In this document: piece by piece, positions 10,087-22,159 of the stretch
Numbering within the stretch: position 1 is the stretch's first letter
Layout of the letters: every line of letters starts with the position of its first letter
Origin: Charina bottae
Taxonomy: Eukaryota > Chordata > Lepidosauria > Squamata > Charinaidae
Reading direction: 5' to 3'
DNA length: 64,000 nt
NCBI GenBank assembly: GCA_023362775.1
Contig: JALMGJ010000005.1
Span: 85,446,921 to 85,510,920 of the forward strand
Notes under the pieces: generated by a model
Told to the model about the DNA's origin: nothing
The model's input: the letters and a program-made list of their open reading frames with translations, nothing else
The model's database searches: none
Made by a program: the position numbers and the translations under genes

Positions 10087-13000
10087 TGTTCTCTATTTAA
10101 TGTTATATTCTTTTTGAATATATTTTATGAAGGGGTCCCATGTTTCATTGTACTTCCCCATTTCTTTTCCTTTTATTAAATTTGTTAATTTGTCTGTTTG
10201 CATTAAATCCATTACTTTTATAATCCATTCTTCTTTTGTTGGAATATTTTCTTGTTTCCAGTATTGGGCGTATTTTATCCTTGCAGCTGTACTTAGATAC
10301 TGAAATAAAACCTTTTGTTTTTTATTTATATTGTCTTCAATTTTACCCAATAAATATAATTCTGGTCTCATTCTTATTTCTTTGTCGAATATTTTACATA
10401 CATATTTATGTATTTTGACCCAATATTTTTTTGCTTTTTCACATAGCCACCATACATGGTAGAAAGAACCCCTTTTGTTTTTGCATTTCCAACATAAAAT
10501 AGTTACTCATTTTTGATTTAAATAACACCTCAGGAGACATGTACCATCTAAAAATCATTTTATACATGTTTTCTCTTAAATCATTACTTAAAGTAAATTT
10601 TATATTTTTGACCCAGATTTCTTGCCAATCTTCATATGTAATTTCAATTCCTAAATTTTCCTCCCATTTTTTCATGTATTTTTTAATTTTTATGTCCTTG
10701 GTTTTCATTTCCAGTAATGTTTTATATATTTTAGAAATTAAATGTTCTTCCTCTTTTTCTAATATATTATCCCAATTATTTTCTATTTTTGTAAATTGAT
10801 AATTTTTTTCGTCTATTTTATATTGCTCTTTTAATTGGAAATACGTAAACCAATGACATATTATATTTTCATTTTCTAGTTCTTCCCTTGTTTTAAGTTT
10901 CTGAGTATTTCCTTCAAATTTTAACAAATTTTTATATCTTAATATATTCTTTTTTATTTTGACTCCCTAATCTGGTACATGCCTCTTGGGTTGACACCCA
11001 TAGTGGAAGATTTGGTAATAGTGCTTTTTTGTATTTGTTCCAAATATTTAGCAAGGATTTTCTTATTATGTGGTTATTAAATGCCTTATGTATTTTGCTT
11101 TTATTATACCACATGTAACCGTGCCAACCATATCTATTGTCGTGTCCTTCTAAATTCAGTAATTTTTCATTTTCTAGTTTTATCCAATCTTTAATCCATA
11201 TTAGGCCGCATGTTTCATAATATAATTTAAGGTCTGGCATTGCTAATCCCCCTCTATCTTTTGTGTCTTGTAAATATTTTAATTTTATTCTAGGTTTTTT
11301 CTTTTGCCATATAAATTTGGATATTTCTTTTTGCCATTTTATAAAATTCGGTTTTTAATCATAATCGGGATTGTTTGGAACAAATACAAAAATCTTGGTA
11401 GTATATTCATTTTTATTGTAGCAATTCTCCCCAGTAATGATAACTGTAAATTTGCCCATTTTTCAAGATCTTTTTTAATTTCTTTCCATAAATTTTCATA
11501 GTTATTTTTATACAAATCTAAGTTGTTATCTGTTAATTGTATTCCTAAATATTTTAATTTTCTGACATTTTGAAATCCTGTTATTTGTTCTAATTGACTT
11601 TTTTCTTCTTTTGTCATATTTAAATTTATCATTTTGGTTTTCTGTATATTAATTTTAAATCCTGATAAATCGCCATATTCTTGTAATTTTAAAATTAATT
11701 TTTCTATTGTATTTCTTGGGTTTTGTATTGTTATTACTAGATCATCTGCGAAGGCCTTTAGTTTATGATTATCCTGTTTTACCTTGATCCCTTCTATATT
11801 TTGATCTTTCCTGATTTCTTCCAGTAATACTTCTAGAACCAATATGAATAATAATGGTGAAATGGGACAGCCTTGTCTTGTGCCTTTTGTTATTGTACAT
11901 TCTTGGGTTTCTTCTTCGTTTACCATTATTCTTGCTTTTTGAGTCTTATATATTGCTCTTATTGCTTTTATAAATTTTTCCCCAAAGTTTCTATTTTCTA
12001 GTACTTTAAACATAAATTCCCAATTAACGTTATCGAAAGCTTTCTCCGCATCTAGAAATAATAACATTATTGGTTTTTCATTATGAACGTTTGCGTATTC
12101 AATTAGATTGATCACATGTCTTATATTTTCTTTTATTTGTCTGTTTGGTAAGAAACCATTTTGATCCTGATTAATAATTTTCTGTAATATTTTTTTTAAC
12201 CTTTCAGCAAGAATGATGGCAAATATTTTGTAATCATTGTTTAGTAAGGAAATTGGCCTATAATTCTTACATTCTGTTAAGTCTTGGTTTTCTTTTGGTA
12301 TTAGTACAATATTTGCTTCTCTCCATGATATTGGTATATCTGCCCCTTGTAGTATTGAATTGAACAGAATTTTTAATGGATTAATTAGATGTTCTTGAAA
12401 TTTTTTGTAATATTCGGCTATAAAACCATCATTTCCTGGTGTTTTCCCTGTTTTTAATCTTTTGATTGCATCTTTGATTTCTTGTGTTGTAATGTTATTA
12501 TTTGTAAAATCTTTATCTTCTTCTGTTAATTTTTCTAGTTTACATTTTTCAATATATTCATCTATTTTATTTTTTGATATTTGCTGTTTTTGATATAGTC
12601 TGGTATAGTAATCAAAGAAAGCCTTTTTGATATCTTCATTATATATCAATTCTTTATTCTTATCTCTAATTTTTGAAATGATTTTTTTTTCTTTTTCTTT
12701 CCTTAATTTGTATGCCAGCCATTTTCCTGGTTTATTTGCCTGTTCGAAATTTCTTTGTTTGATAAATTTTAGTTTTCTATTCAATTCTTCTGTTAGTTCT
12801 ATTTTAATTTGAAGTTGCAATAATTTTATTTGGTTTCTTAATTCCTCTTTTTCTTTTTTCTTTCTATTGTTCTTTTGCAGTTCTAATTCTTTCTCTTTTA
12901 TCTGTTCCATTATTGTTTCTGTTTTTTTTTCTTGTTCTTTTTTTGATAATTGTTAAGTGATATCAGTTGTCCTCTCATATATGCTTTACTTGTATCCCAG

Positions 13001-13689
13001 ACTGTTTCTATTTTAACTCCCTTGTCAATGTTCCAAGTAAAAAATTCTTGTAATTTTTTTCCTAATTCTTCTATATTTTTTTTGTCTTTAAGGATATTTT
13101 CATTCATTCTCCATCTAAATATTTTAGTATTGATGTTTAGGGTCATTTGAACTGGGTTGTGATCTGAGAGTGTTTTTGGTAGAATTGACATGTCTTTTAT
13201 TTTATTTTCTAAGCTTTTAGATATCCAGATCATGTCTATTCTAGAAAATGAATTAAATCTATTCGAATAAAATGTATAATCTCTCTTATTTCCTTTATTG
13301 TGCCTCCAAGCATCTACTAACATTAAATTTTTAGCCATATTAAAAAATTCTTTTGGTAGTTTTCCTTGGTTTTTACTAATCTGGTTATCCGATTTTCTAT
13401 CTATTTTAGGTTCCACAACCCCGTTCAAATCCCCCATTAACACCCAATTTTTATTCGCATATTCAGAGAGGACATCTGATAATTTTTTATAAAAAATTTT
13501 TTGATTGTTATTCGGGGCATAGACCCCCACTGTCCAAATTTTCATATTTTGGCTTTCAATTTCCACTATTAAAAATCTTCCCTCTTCACCTTTTAATATT
13601 ATTTTAGGTTTAAGTGAAGGTTTTACATAGATTACTATACCATTTTTTTTCTTTTCATTTCTTTTCTTTTTCATTTTTTTTCTTTTTTT
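9152..13689 (-). mobile_element. L1 LINE, 5'-truncated, 4.5 kb
   Basis: The target duplication CTTAAAGAGGGCTTTT is present at 9136-9151 and 13690-13705. The reverse-strand poly(A) appears as a T-run at 9151-9159. The 3' untranslated part (9160-10090) is strongly pyrimidine-rich on the forward strand, hence a polypurine 3' UTR as in other L1s, and includes an (ATT)n tract at 10046-10086. ORF2 starts inside the endonuclease domain. The copy inserted about 30 bp beyond the end of the L1 at 7174-9090, in the opposite orientation. Confidence 0.92.
10093..13665 (-). pseudogene. L1 ORF2 (endonuclease and reverse transcriptase), near-complete but frameshifted
   Basis: The endonuclease part (13665 down to 12910) keeps MGDLNGVV, RIDMIWIS and SDHNPVQ. 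The RT part (12910-11339) keeps NYRPISLLNNDYKIF, FLPNRQIKENI, LFLDAEKAFDNVNW, GTRQGCPISPLLFILVLEVL and the intact catalytic AFADDLVI. The C-terminal domain follows in pieces (11240-10932, 10927-10439, 10371-10093). Breaks occur at the A/T-rich junction near 12910 and near 11340, 10930 and 10440-10371. The first 50 or so codons of the open frame upstream of 13665 are flanking DNA. Confidence 0.9.
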
Positions 13690-13922
13690 CTTAAAGAGGG
13701 CTTTTGACTGACAGAAATAAAAGCTGGCCTCCAAATGCAGAAGGTTAGAATGGCTGGGTGGGGAGGTGATACTGTATCTGCATTTTCTGGACAGTGACTG
13801 CCTTAAATTGTCCACTTTTTCCTCATTACTTTTTGTGCCTCAAAGGTAGCCAGAAAGAAATGCTCCTAAACTTTTGAACCATATTATTTATGATTGGTTT
13901 GTTGTTTATTCTTATTATTAAC

Positions 13923-13982
13923 ATGTTGAATTTAATTTAATTTAATTTAATAATTTAATTTAATTTAATTTAATTTAATTTA
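13923..13982. repeat. (AATTT)n microsatellite
   Basis: Tandem AATTT units with one interruption (TTTAATAATTT). Confidence 0.9.
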
Positions 13983-14126
13983 TTCAATTTAGACACTGCC
14001 TGACTCCAAACTAACTTTGAGCAGTGTACAATAAAAGCAAACAGAATAGAAATACAGTAAATTAATTATAAAAAAGAATAAGAAAGGAATAAAGAACAAG
14101 AATTGGTGACAAGTCTGACTAATAAT

Positions 14127-14678
14127 CGGGGGCGTGGTGGCTCAGCGGGTAAGACGCCAGGCTTGTTGATCAGAAGATCGCAGGTTCGGGGGTTCAAATC
14201 CCTAGCCCTGTGTGACGGAGTGAGCTCCCGCACTCGCCCCAGCTCTTGCCAACCTAGCAATTCGAAAGCATGCAAATGCAAGTAGATGAATAGGTACCAC
14301 TTCAGTGGGAAGGTAACAGCGTTCTGCACGCGTCATGCCGGCCACATGACCGTGGAAGTGTCTTTGGACAACGCTGGCCCTTAAAATCAACCCTGACTGC
14401 TCATTGGAAGGACAGATGCTGAAGCTGAAGCTCAAATACTTTGGCCACCTAACGCGAAGAGAGGACTCACTGGAAAAGACCCTGATGATGGGAAAGACTG
14501 AGGGCAAAAGGAGAAGGTGACGGCAGAGGATGAGATGGTTAGATAGCATCACCGATGTAATGAACATAAATTTGAGTAAACTCCGGGTGACAGTGGAGGA
14601 CAGGAAGGCCTGGCGTGCTATGGTCCATGAGGTCACGAAGCGTCGGACACGACTAAATGACTGAACAACAACAACAAA
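14127..14678 (+). mobile_element. SINE/BovB chimera
   Basis: 14127-14388 is the 5' two-thirds of a tRNA-headed SINE: a GTGGTGGCTCAGCGGGTAAG A-box region, a GGTTCGGGGGTTCAAATCC B-box region, then the body through CATGACCGTGGAAG. Near 14388 it switches without a gap to a BovB/RTE 3' end (ACTGCTCATTGGAAGGACAG ... GGTCACGAAGCGTCGGACAC) and ends in ACAACAACAACAA. Normal copies (15571-15886, 48641-48924) contain only one of the two parts. Confidence 0.8.
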
Positions 14679-15570
14679 TGTTTTAAGCTGTTTTTATTGC
14701 CCTTGGATTTTGCAAGACACCCAGAGTCTACTGGAATGGGTGGCTTTAACAAATGTAAATAAAGAAAAATAAAATACCAGAGTTTATCATCTGTATAACA
14801 TTACATGAACCAAACAGTCAACAAAAATGGAAAATAAGCTATAACATTTTTAAGGCTTCCAATAGGACACTTTTGGAAGTATTAAGATACAATGCGTACA
14901 CTTAAGCAAAACTTAATACTGATAAACTGTTATTACAAAACAGTCAGGCAAAATGGCAAGTTGGACTGTTAGGATTGCCAGCTAAACAGTGAGACTTCCA
15001 TATTTGATAACAAGCATCGCTGATCTTAGACTTGCTATCCAATAAATGTGCCTTGCCTTTCAGTCTATATTTTGGCTCTGAAGTCATGAAATATTTCAGC
15101 AGTGCTTCCAGATAAGCGGCTTTTACTTCTACCATTCAAAATAGTGTTGCTCTATTTTTTTTTCTGCCTTAAGATTTTTTTGGAGGTAAAAAAAAAGTTG
15201 GAAGAAGTGATGATAATATCCAGGGCATATTATATGAGAAACAATGATGCCTGGATCCGCTGTAAAATTCCAGGCAGAGTATTTGCCCAATAAAAGTTTT
15301 GTCTGGAAAAATTACCCCATGGGTTCTAATTAAAAGACCATAATTAGCAATATCTTTTGGTTCCGATGGATGAAGGTGCAGTGAAGATCAGAAGCAAAAG
15401 GGAACGTAAGGGCAGAGCTTGTATTAGGATGTCCCAATGCATGTTTTGTCATTCTGATCAAACCTCTGGTTTTAGCAGAAGCCCATGACTTCTTAGCAGA
15501 CACAATCATGGATTTTTTTCATTACAGCTTTCAGAGTTTTAGATTAAAAGTGTTCTAGAGTTTGGGCACA

Positions 15571-15886
15571 ATGGCTCAGTGGTTAAGACGCCAGGCCTGT
15601 CGATCGGAAAGTTGGCGGTTTGAGACCCGAGCGCCACGTGACGGAGTGAGCTCCCGCACTCGCCCCAGCTCTTGGCAACCTAGCAATTCGAAAGCATGCA
15701 AATGCAAGTAGATGAATAGGTACCACTTCGGTGGGATGGTAACAGCGTTCCGCACGCGTCATGCCGGCCACATGACCGCGGAAGCGTCTTCGGACAGCGC
15801 TGGCTCTTCGGTTAAAAAATGGAGATGAGCACCGCCCCCTAGAGTCGGACATGACTGTACAGGGGAAAACCTTTACCTTTACTTAA
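15571..15886 (+). mobile_element. Complete tRNA-headed SINE with BovB-like tail
   Basis: The head has ATGGCTCAGTGGTTAAGACG and GGTTTGAGACCC; the 3' end has GAGTCGGACATGACTG and CCTTTACCTTTAC. The target duplication AGTTTGGGCACA lies at 15559-15570 and 15887-15898. The tail similarity to BovB suggests mobilisation by BovB (known for squamate SINEs of this type). Confidence 0.9.
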
Positions 15887-16059
15887 AGTTTGGGCACACC
15901 ATATAAGTTTGGAATCTCTTGACATTTGGACCTTTCTGAACTATAAATTTGGGGGCATTCATAACCAGATGGTCTTGAAAATGACAGACTTCAAATTGCA
16001 GTCCATTTGTCTATGGCATAAAAAATTGCTTCAGAATATATTAGAGAATGAATTAAATT

Positions 16060-16425
16060 AAAATTGAATTGTGGCACTGGAAAAACAGTTGAAAACAACT
16101 TTGTCCATCAGAAGAACAAATCATTCAGTATTAGATGAAGTAAAACCAGATTGTTCATTGGAAATTCTAGCAGCGAAACTAACATTCAGATATTTGGGAT
16201 ATATAATGCAAAGGCAAGAATCACTGGAGAAGATCCTGATGCTTAGAAAAATCAAAGGGAATTGTAAAAGAGACTGGCAGATGACAAGGCAACTAGATAT
16301 TATCTCTGATGATGCAAGCAGGAGCTTAGAAGAACTCAAAAAAGTTGTTACTGACAGACAGTCCCAGTGAAAAGATATCCACTGGGTCACAGTTGGAAGT
16401 AATGAATGACTGAACAACAGACACA
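16060..16425 (+). mobile_element. Degenerate BovB/RTE 3' end
   Basis: The translation reads KPDCSLEILAAKLTFRYLGY then SLEKILMLRKIKGN, recognisable as the BovB C-terminus (SLEAQ..KLKYFGH..RR). The DNA ends TGAATGACTGAACAACAG. It is much more diverged than the copy at 48641-48924. Confidence 0.75.
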
Positions 16426-16429
16426 ATGA

Positions 16430-18095
16430 TATTCATCCACTGCAGTTGGTTTCCTTCAATAGAACATGAGTACTTGCAGTGAAAATCAAAAAGCCATGCA
16501 GTGAAACAGTTCAACTGAACAATAAAATGATAGGCAGCTGCTTAAAATTATGGCCAATATTTATGACGGTCTGATTTTTTCCCCATTCCTAAATTTGGTG
16601 ATCTGTTGGATGCTATGTAAAAAAAAAAGAAGAAAGAAAGGCTCACTCTATTAGTCTCCTGAAGAGAACATGTTATTGTCCTGTCAGGCTCCATCCATAA
16701 TTCCCAAGATCCTCTGGGCAGAATTTATATTGCAGGTAGGAGAAACTCCCTTTCTATCCGAGAAGCAGTTTTATATGAAGTTGGGATTCATGCAGCATGG
16801 AAATTATACTGCATGACTTAGGTGAGGAATGAGTACAGAGGAAAAGGAGAAAATTCTAAAGCAAATTCTTCAGTTGTTGCAGTGAATAATGCATGAACAA
16901 ACCACAGGCAGCAATGTGTTCAAATACATCAAATAATTTCATGTATCAAGCACATTTCTGAAAATCAAAGTCGTGCAGAATAGTGTCTATTTTTTTCCAT
17001 ATCAGATAAATTATTGACAAAGTATTTAATGCAATTTTAGCAAAACAAACTAATTGATGCATGGAAACTGCTTTACATTTCTGCCAAACGAGATCTTTGA
17101 ATTAGGCTTGCTGATAATATGGGTAGGGTGGATAGCAAGTACAAAGAAATCCCTAGAAATTTTGCTGCTTCAGACTGAATATTCAGATGTGGAAGAGAAA
17201 ATAAATACTGCATACAAGGCTTAGGAGTCACTAGTGATCAGAAGAATGGAAACCATGATGATTCTGGTGCAACATAGAGTCTAAATATATTATTCCTTCT
17301 CTGGGAAATGTTTCTGCATCTTTGCAAAGATTTTAAGCATGATTTGTACTGTCTCTAAGAGTGCCATCAGCTGTAATCACGAGTGCCATTATCTTGAATC
17401 ACAATATCTTGATCTATGTTGGTCTGTACTTTCAGTCAGATGTAGGGCATCATAGACATATAAGAAGATAAATTCTTAAGAGAGTAACAAAAACTATCCT
17501 GAACGTCCTTATTCCACAACTGCTAATCATGTTTATTCATTTCTGTTGACTTTGTATCCCTTTTGGGGATATTTTGGAGCATAACTCCACCTTTTATGAT
17601 CTTTGGCATACTGACTAGAGCTGACAGGAGCTGTAGTCAAAAATATATGAAGGGTATCACATGGGGAAGGCTATCCTAGGCTCTATACTATTAGCACTGT
17701 ACTTCCATCTTGCTTTACCAATGGGATTTTACTTGAGAAAGTATTGGTGTTTTACCTCAGAATTCAGGAGACATCATCAGCACTTTCTTTGTACTTTCCC
17801 AACTTTGAGAAGTATCTCCCATTACTGAAAGCTCTGGTTCAGCAGGTGATTCTTTCATGGCATCTGCACTCTCCCAGCCACATAGCAACTGAAACCTCAG
17901 AAAGGACCAGGGGTTTTAGAGTCAGCAGGAAGGAGGGGTGAAGCTGAGGCATCATTGACCTTTCAGCCTACCTAAGACTCAGTTGATCTTAGACAACACT
18001 AGAACCACAGCTCTCCCAGCCTGAGAATCAGTGCAGTGAACTGTCCAAGGGCCTGATGCGCCCAGAACCCAGATCCATTCATGTGTATTGGCTCT
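16430..18095. other. Single-copy noncoding DNA
   Basis: No gene is recognised. About 16880-17100 is AT-rich, non-repetitive DNA of conserved-element appearance (ATAATGCATGAACAAACCAC, AACTAATTGATGCATGG). Confidence 0.35.
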
Positions 18096-18103
18096 CTGTA
18101 AGC

Positions 18104-18365
18104 CAGGGCTTTCCAAAGTTTTTCCCGCGGCGACACACCAACCGGCGTTGGTGTGTTGCCGCGGGAAAACCCGGAAGTGCGGCAGCACGCAAAAATCTGG
18201 AAGTGCTGCTGCTGCTTTCGGGTTTTGCGTGCTGCAGTTGGTGTGTCGCCGCGGGAAAACCCGGAAGCGCTGATGATGATCAGCGCTTCCGGGTTGTGTG
18301 GCGACACACCAGACTGTGTGTGGCGACACACTTTTGTGTCGCGACACACAGTTTGGAAAGCTCTG
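18104..18365. mobile_element. hAT-type miniature element, family A copy 2
   Basis: The terminal repeats are CAGGGCTTTCCAAAG and CAGTTTGGAAAGCTCTG. The flanking 8-bp duplication is CTGTAAGC/TTGTAAGC (18096-18103, 18366-18373, 7 of 8). The interior is made of nested fold-backs: CGCGGCGACACACCAA recurs in both orientations, and CGGAAGCGCTGATGATGATC is followed by its complement. Confidence 0.85.
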
Positions 18366-18849
18366 TTGTAAGCAACAAATGATTAATTGAGCAAGCCAGC
18401 AATGGAGGATTGAAGAAAAGGCATAGGAAAAAATATCACAATACCTAACTAACATTAAGTACTGTTTTCCAAGGAACTCTGAATGAAAATGAATCTTTCA
18501 ACCCTTTTTAAAAGAAGTGAATATTCAGCTCAATTTTACATTGATATTATTTTCTTTGAACACTCATGTCTGAAAAGTTAATGTATGTTTGAAAACTTGC
18601 AATGTATTAAATGATTAGTAGGTTCAATATAAACACACAATTTAACCTACTATGTATAATTTAATCTCCCTGATAAACGTTGCATGTCATACAGCTGAAA
18701 GCTCTTTTCATAGAAAAACACCAGAAGCCAGAGAAGATGGAAAAATGATTCTGCACCAGTAGCAAATTCATCTCAAAATGTACTTAGGCATTAATAATTT
18801 ATTTCAATGGCTTTTGGTAAGTAACTTAAAATGTTGCATCTATATTTTA

Positions 18850-19323
18850 TCACCACTGTGGCACTGAAGCCCTCACATCCATTGGCTGAACTATCATGAT
18901 GTCACGGAAGGTCCATGGGCGCTTAAATACACGGAGGAAGTCTGCCAAGAACAGAATTTCACAGTATATCTTCTGTTGAGAAAAGAAAATTTGTTCAGTA
19001 GGCAGAGATGCAGACATTAGAGGGTACTGTTCAGGGTTTGTTGAATAAACATGTGGACAGCAGACTATGCCACTTGTAAGCATAGGTTCATAGAGCCACA
19101 GACATAGATTGTTTGTGTATGTATACAGGAAGAACATGAACAACCAAAATAACTTTGCAGGACTAGGTTTGGTGAATCCGAGTAAGAGAGTAGTGTGCAA
19201 GAATAGCAGCAAAGGGATTAGTCCACGTGGTTGCATCATGACATTCAACATGTGGGGATAGATATAGGAATCACTTCTATCAAGAAAAGTTAATAAAAAT
19301 GGACAATACGGCAGCAGGAACAA
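18850..19323 (-). CDS. Unrecognised hydrophobic ORF, 157 aa
   Basis: An uninterrupted reverse-strand ORF with two or three hydrophobic stretches (GLIPLLLFLHTTLLLGF, LFWLFMFFLYTYTNNLCLW) and a C-terminus ending FRDIMIVQPMDVRASVPQW. I do not recognise a family. No poly(A) tail, intron signal or repeat supports a retrocopy. It could be a chance ORF or the remains of a membrane protein gene. The start is simply the first ATG. Confidence 0.2.
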   Translation of the reverse strand: MFLLPYCPFLLTFLDRSDSYIYPHMLNVMMQPRGLIPLLLFLHTTLLLGFTKPSPAKLFWLFMFFLYTYTNNLCLWLYEPMLTSGIVCCPHVYSTNPEQYPLMSASLPTEQIFFSQQKIYCEILFLADFLRVFKRPWTFRDIMIVQPMDVRASVPQW

Positions 19324-20280
19324 AATTCACTCCTTAGGCGTGATAATGATCTGCCCAACAAGGACCTCATGGACAGTGCAAAACTTCTTTGTGTGCCAAG
19401 TAAACAGAGAGACACTGCCCAAGCAAGCATGAGCACACTAACCCACATGTGCATCTATGACATTTTGCATTATAGAGGCGCTTTCTTCATAATTTCTCCC
19501 ACATAAGGCTCTTCTCTAGTCAAATAACAGTCAACACACACGTGAACATTGTTGAATATATCTAGGGAATTATTCTGCTCCTCCTGGGGCAAACACTTTG
19601 TACTTGATAACAGCTTAAAGGAGGGTCAAAGCCAACACCTGTTCCTTCACTCCTGTTGCTTCTCAGGTTGCACTGAGTTTGTCTGTCCTTTCATAGTTCT
19701 ATAGTTTATTCCAGAAGGGCCTACCTTCTCTTGACTCAAGGGCCACAACAAGTTTTGCACAGCACATTGAAGGCCGCACGAGGCTTAAGGCATCCAATCT
19801 GTCCCACAACTCCTTCCAACTCCAAAACCATGAAAAAAGAGAGCAATTTTTTTTTGGCCGAAAAAACTGCAAAAGGGAAGCGTGTGAGCTTGATAACACT
19901 TTCAATCCATTTCTTGGCTTCATTGATTAAAAAAAGGGGTCCCAGGCAGGAGAAAAGTTTGCATATAGAACCACAAGACTCTCTTGGATTTCCTCTCAGT
20001 AAAGGCACACCTCCAACCAAGACAGTGCAAGAAGGATGGAGGGCTACTCCATGAAATTGCCCCAAAGCAATTTCCCTCTGGATTGAAGGAGATGCATTAT
20101 TTATCCAGATAGATAGAACTATTGGATGCTACGAAATACCACTTGGCTGGGAGGAATTCTAGTCCTGAGGGTCCAAGATTGATTGGATAGAAACCACAGA
20201 AGTAACTTCCATAGTGTTGCCAAGTAAACAAAATGAATGTGTCCATAGAGTCACCAGGAGTTGAGCTTTTTTCTTCTTCT
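19324..20280. other. Noncoding stretch, nothing recognised
   Basis: No supported feature. Overlapping open frames around 19730-20060 on both strands look like chance. Confidence 0.4.
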
Positions 20281-20756
20281 TTATAGTAATTTTATTAAAG
20301 ATTATAATCACAACAGTAAAAACTAATACAAACTAAAAACAAATAGAAGAATAAAATAAAGGGTAGAAGGTGCAGAAAAGAAAGAAAAAATGGAAAAATA
20401 GAAAGAGACATAGAAAAGAAAGAAAAGAATAAGAATATAGTAAAGGAAAAGAAAAGAAATATATAAAGAAGTGACTTCCCCCTTCATCACAACAAGTATA
20501 AACAATTTTAATAACTTATCACCTTCTCTTAAAATACAACAAATGATCTCTTCTTCCCATATCCCTATAAACAAATCCTTGAAGCCTCGTCGTTTCAGTC
20601 CTGATCAGCAAAAGTCTATTAAGGGTTACCAGAGATAACATACCTATTTTAACCTTGATCAAATCAACCAACTTTATATTCCTTCATTTTACTTCTAAAA
20701 ATCTTAACCTTTAGTCCCTTCAAATAATGTCATTGAACTTGATTTCTTTTCATTTT

Positions 20757-21035
20757 TTATTTGTCTCTTCCACCAAAATTCTTCAAAACTTTAACAAGCC
20801 TCTTTTGTAAATCCAATATAGGAAAATTATCCAGGTCACTCTCTTGGTTTGCAGTTTGTATTTTACTTCTAATTATTAAGACATCAGCCAGTTTCTTTTG
20901 TATGTTCAATGTAACATCTTTTTCCATGTCATTCTTGTAGAAATCCACTTTCAACTCAGTCTCGCTCTTGTCAGGTAGAACTTGCTCCTCTTCCATAACA
21001 TCTTTTAGACACAGTCTATCTATAGAGGCAGACAC
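20757..21035 (-). pseudogene. LINE ORF1-like fragment, 92 aa
   Basis: It encodes SIDRLCLKDVMEEEQVLPDK, then MEKDVTLNIQKKLADVLIIR and DLQKRLVKVLKNFGG. It is acidic and helical, probably a coiled-coil. The same opening is encoded at about 32070-32230 on the forward strand. The N-terminal side is cut by the nested SINE. Function by analogy: an RNA-binding LINE accessory protein; no RNA-binding motif is visible. Confidence 0.45.
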
Positions 21036-21064
21036 TTTTAAAATTAACTTCTGTGTCCATTGTT

Positions 21065-21425
21065 CAAAAATTTATTTATTTTATTTTATTTATTTTATAT
21101 CCTGCCTTTATTATTTTTATAAATAACTCAAGGCGGCGACCATACCAAATACTCCTTCCTCCTCCTATTTTCCCCACAACAACAACCCTGTGACGTGAGT
21201 TGGGCTGAGAGAGACTGACTGGTCCAAGGTCACCCAGCCAGCTTTCATGCCTAAGGCGGGACTAGAACTCTCAGTCTCCTGGTTTGCCATTGGCTCCTTC
21301 CTAGGGCTGAGAGACGGACTGGCCCAATGTCACCAGCCGGCTTTCATACCTAAGGTGGGACTAGAACTCACAGTCTCCTAGTTTCTAGCCCGTTGCCTTA
21401 ACCAGTAGACCAAACTGGTTCTTGA
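21065..21425 (-). mobile_element. tRNA-headed SINE of a second family, with internal duplication
   Basis: On the reverse strand the head reads GGTCTACTGGTTAAGGCAAC and then GTGAGTTCTAGTCCC. A body follows with GCTGGGTGACCTTGG-type wording and a tail GGCAGGATATAAAATAAATA. The A/B-box body appears twice (AGTTCTAGTCCC near 21260 and 21365), so part of the SINE is tandemly duplicated. It is inserted in the ORF1-only LINE. Confidence 0.75.
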
Positions 21426-22159
21426 ATATCCTTCAATATCTCCAATATTAAAATATTTTGCTTTATTCTGTAATTTTTAAGTTGAGTTTAAGTGTTCTCC
21501 TTTAATTGTAATCTTTAGTTCCCTCTAGTTCCCTCTAGGGTCCAATTTTAAAAATCTTATCTTATTATGTTTCAAAACAAAAACATTTTCCCATGGGAAG
21601 GAGTCTTTATAATTAATTCCAAAATCTTATTTCAAATTTATCTGGACCCTTAGTCCATTTGTAACTTTCTAAAATCAAAGTTTTAATCACCCTTTTGCTG
21701 CTTATTAAATTTTAACCACTTAAACTTGTGGTTAAAACTTCTTTAGCTAAGGGTTGAAGAAGACTGGTGCTGTAAAACTTGTCAATCCAAAGGTTCCTAA
21801 AAGCTGAAAAGCAGTTAACAAGCAATTTCCGAAAGTGATTAGAAAAGAAAGTATGCAAACTTAGTGTCCCTTCAAAGGCTCCGTCCACGGTTTGAGCAAG
21901 GTGGCTATTCCCTTGTCTCCCAGAGCTCTGAACCCACCAGAGACCGCTATCTTGTGGTCTACTTGTGAGGATCAACTGTTTGGGGTACTTGTGGGTGATC
22001 TCAAGTCCTCTCCTTGTCTGGAGAGGAATGATCAAAGAGCTGGTCTACTTGCCAGCTCTTCATTCCATTGTGATCGTTGGCTCCGCTTTTTGTGGAGCCA
22101 TCTTCAGTCTGTCATTTCTTCCCCAGAAGTCCCAGTTCTTCCTAATATTTCTTAAGATA

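Larger units (their letters stand above)
20283..22155 (-). mobile_element. ORF1-only LINE, reverse strand
   Basis: Read on the reverse strand it has a 5' region (22155 to about 21500) matching 31280-31950 over hundreds of bases, including AAAAAGCGGAGCC. An ORF1-like frame follows (21035-20757), then an AT-rich 3' region with AATAAAATTACTATAAAG at the end near 20283. No ORF2 is present. A SINE is nested at 21065-21425. Confidence 0.65.

Noticed and set aside
14127..14200. tRNA-like sequence with A and B box regions
   Set aside because: It is the head of a SINE present in several copies (also 15571, 47034, 51897, 53911), not a tRNA gene.
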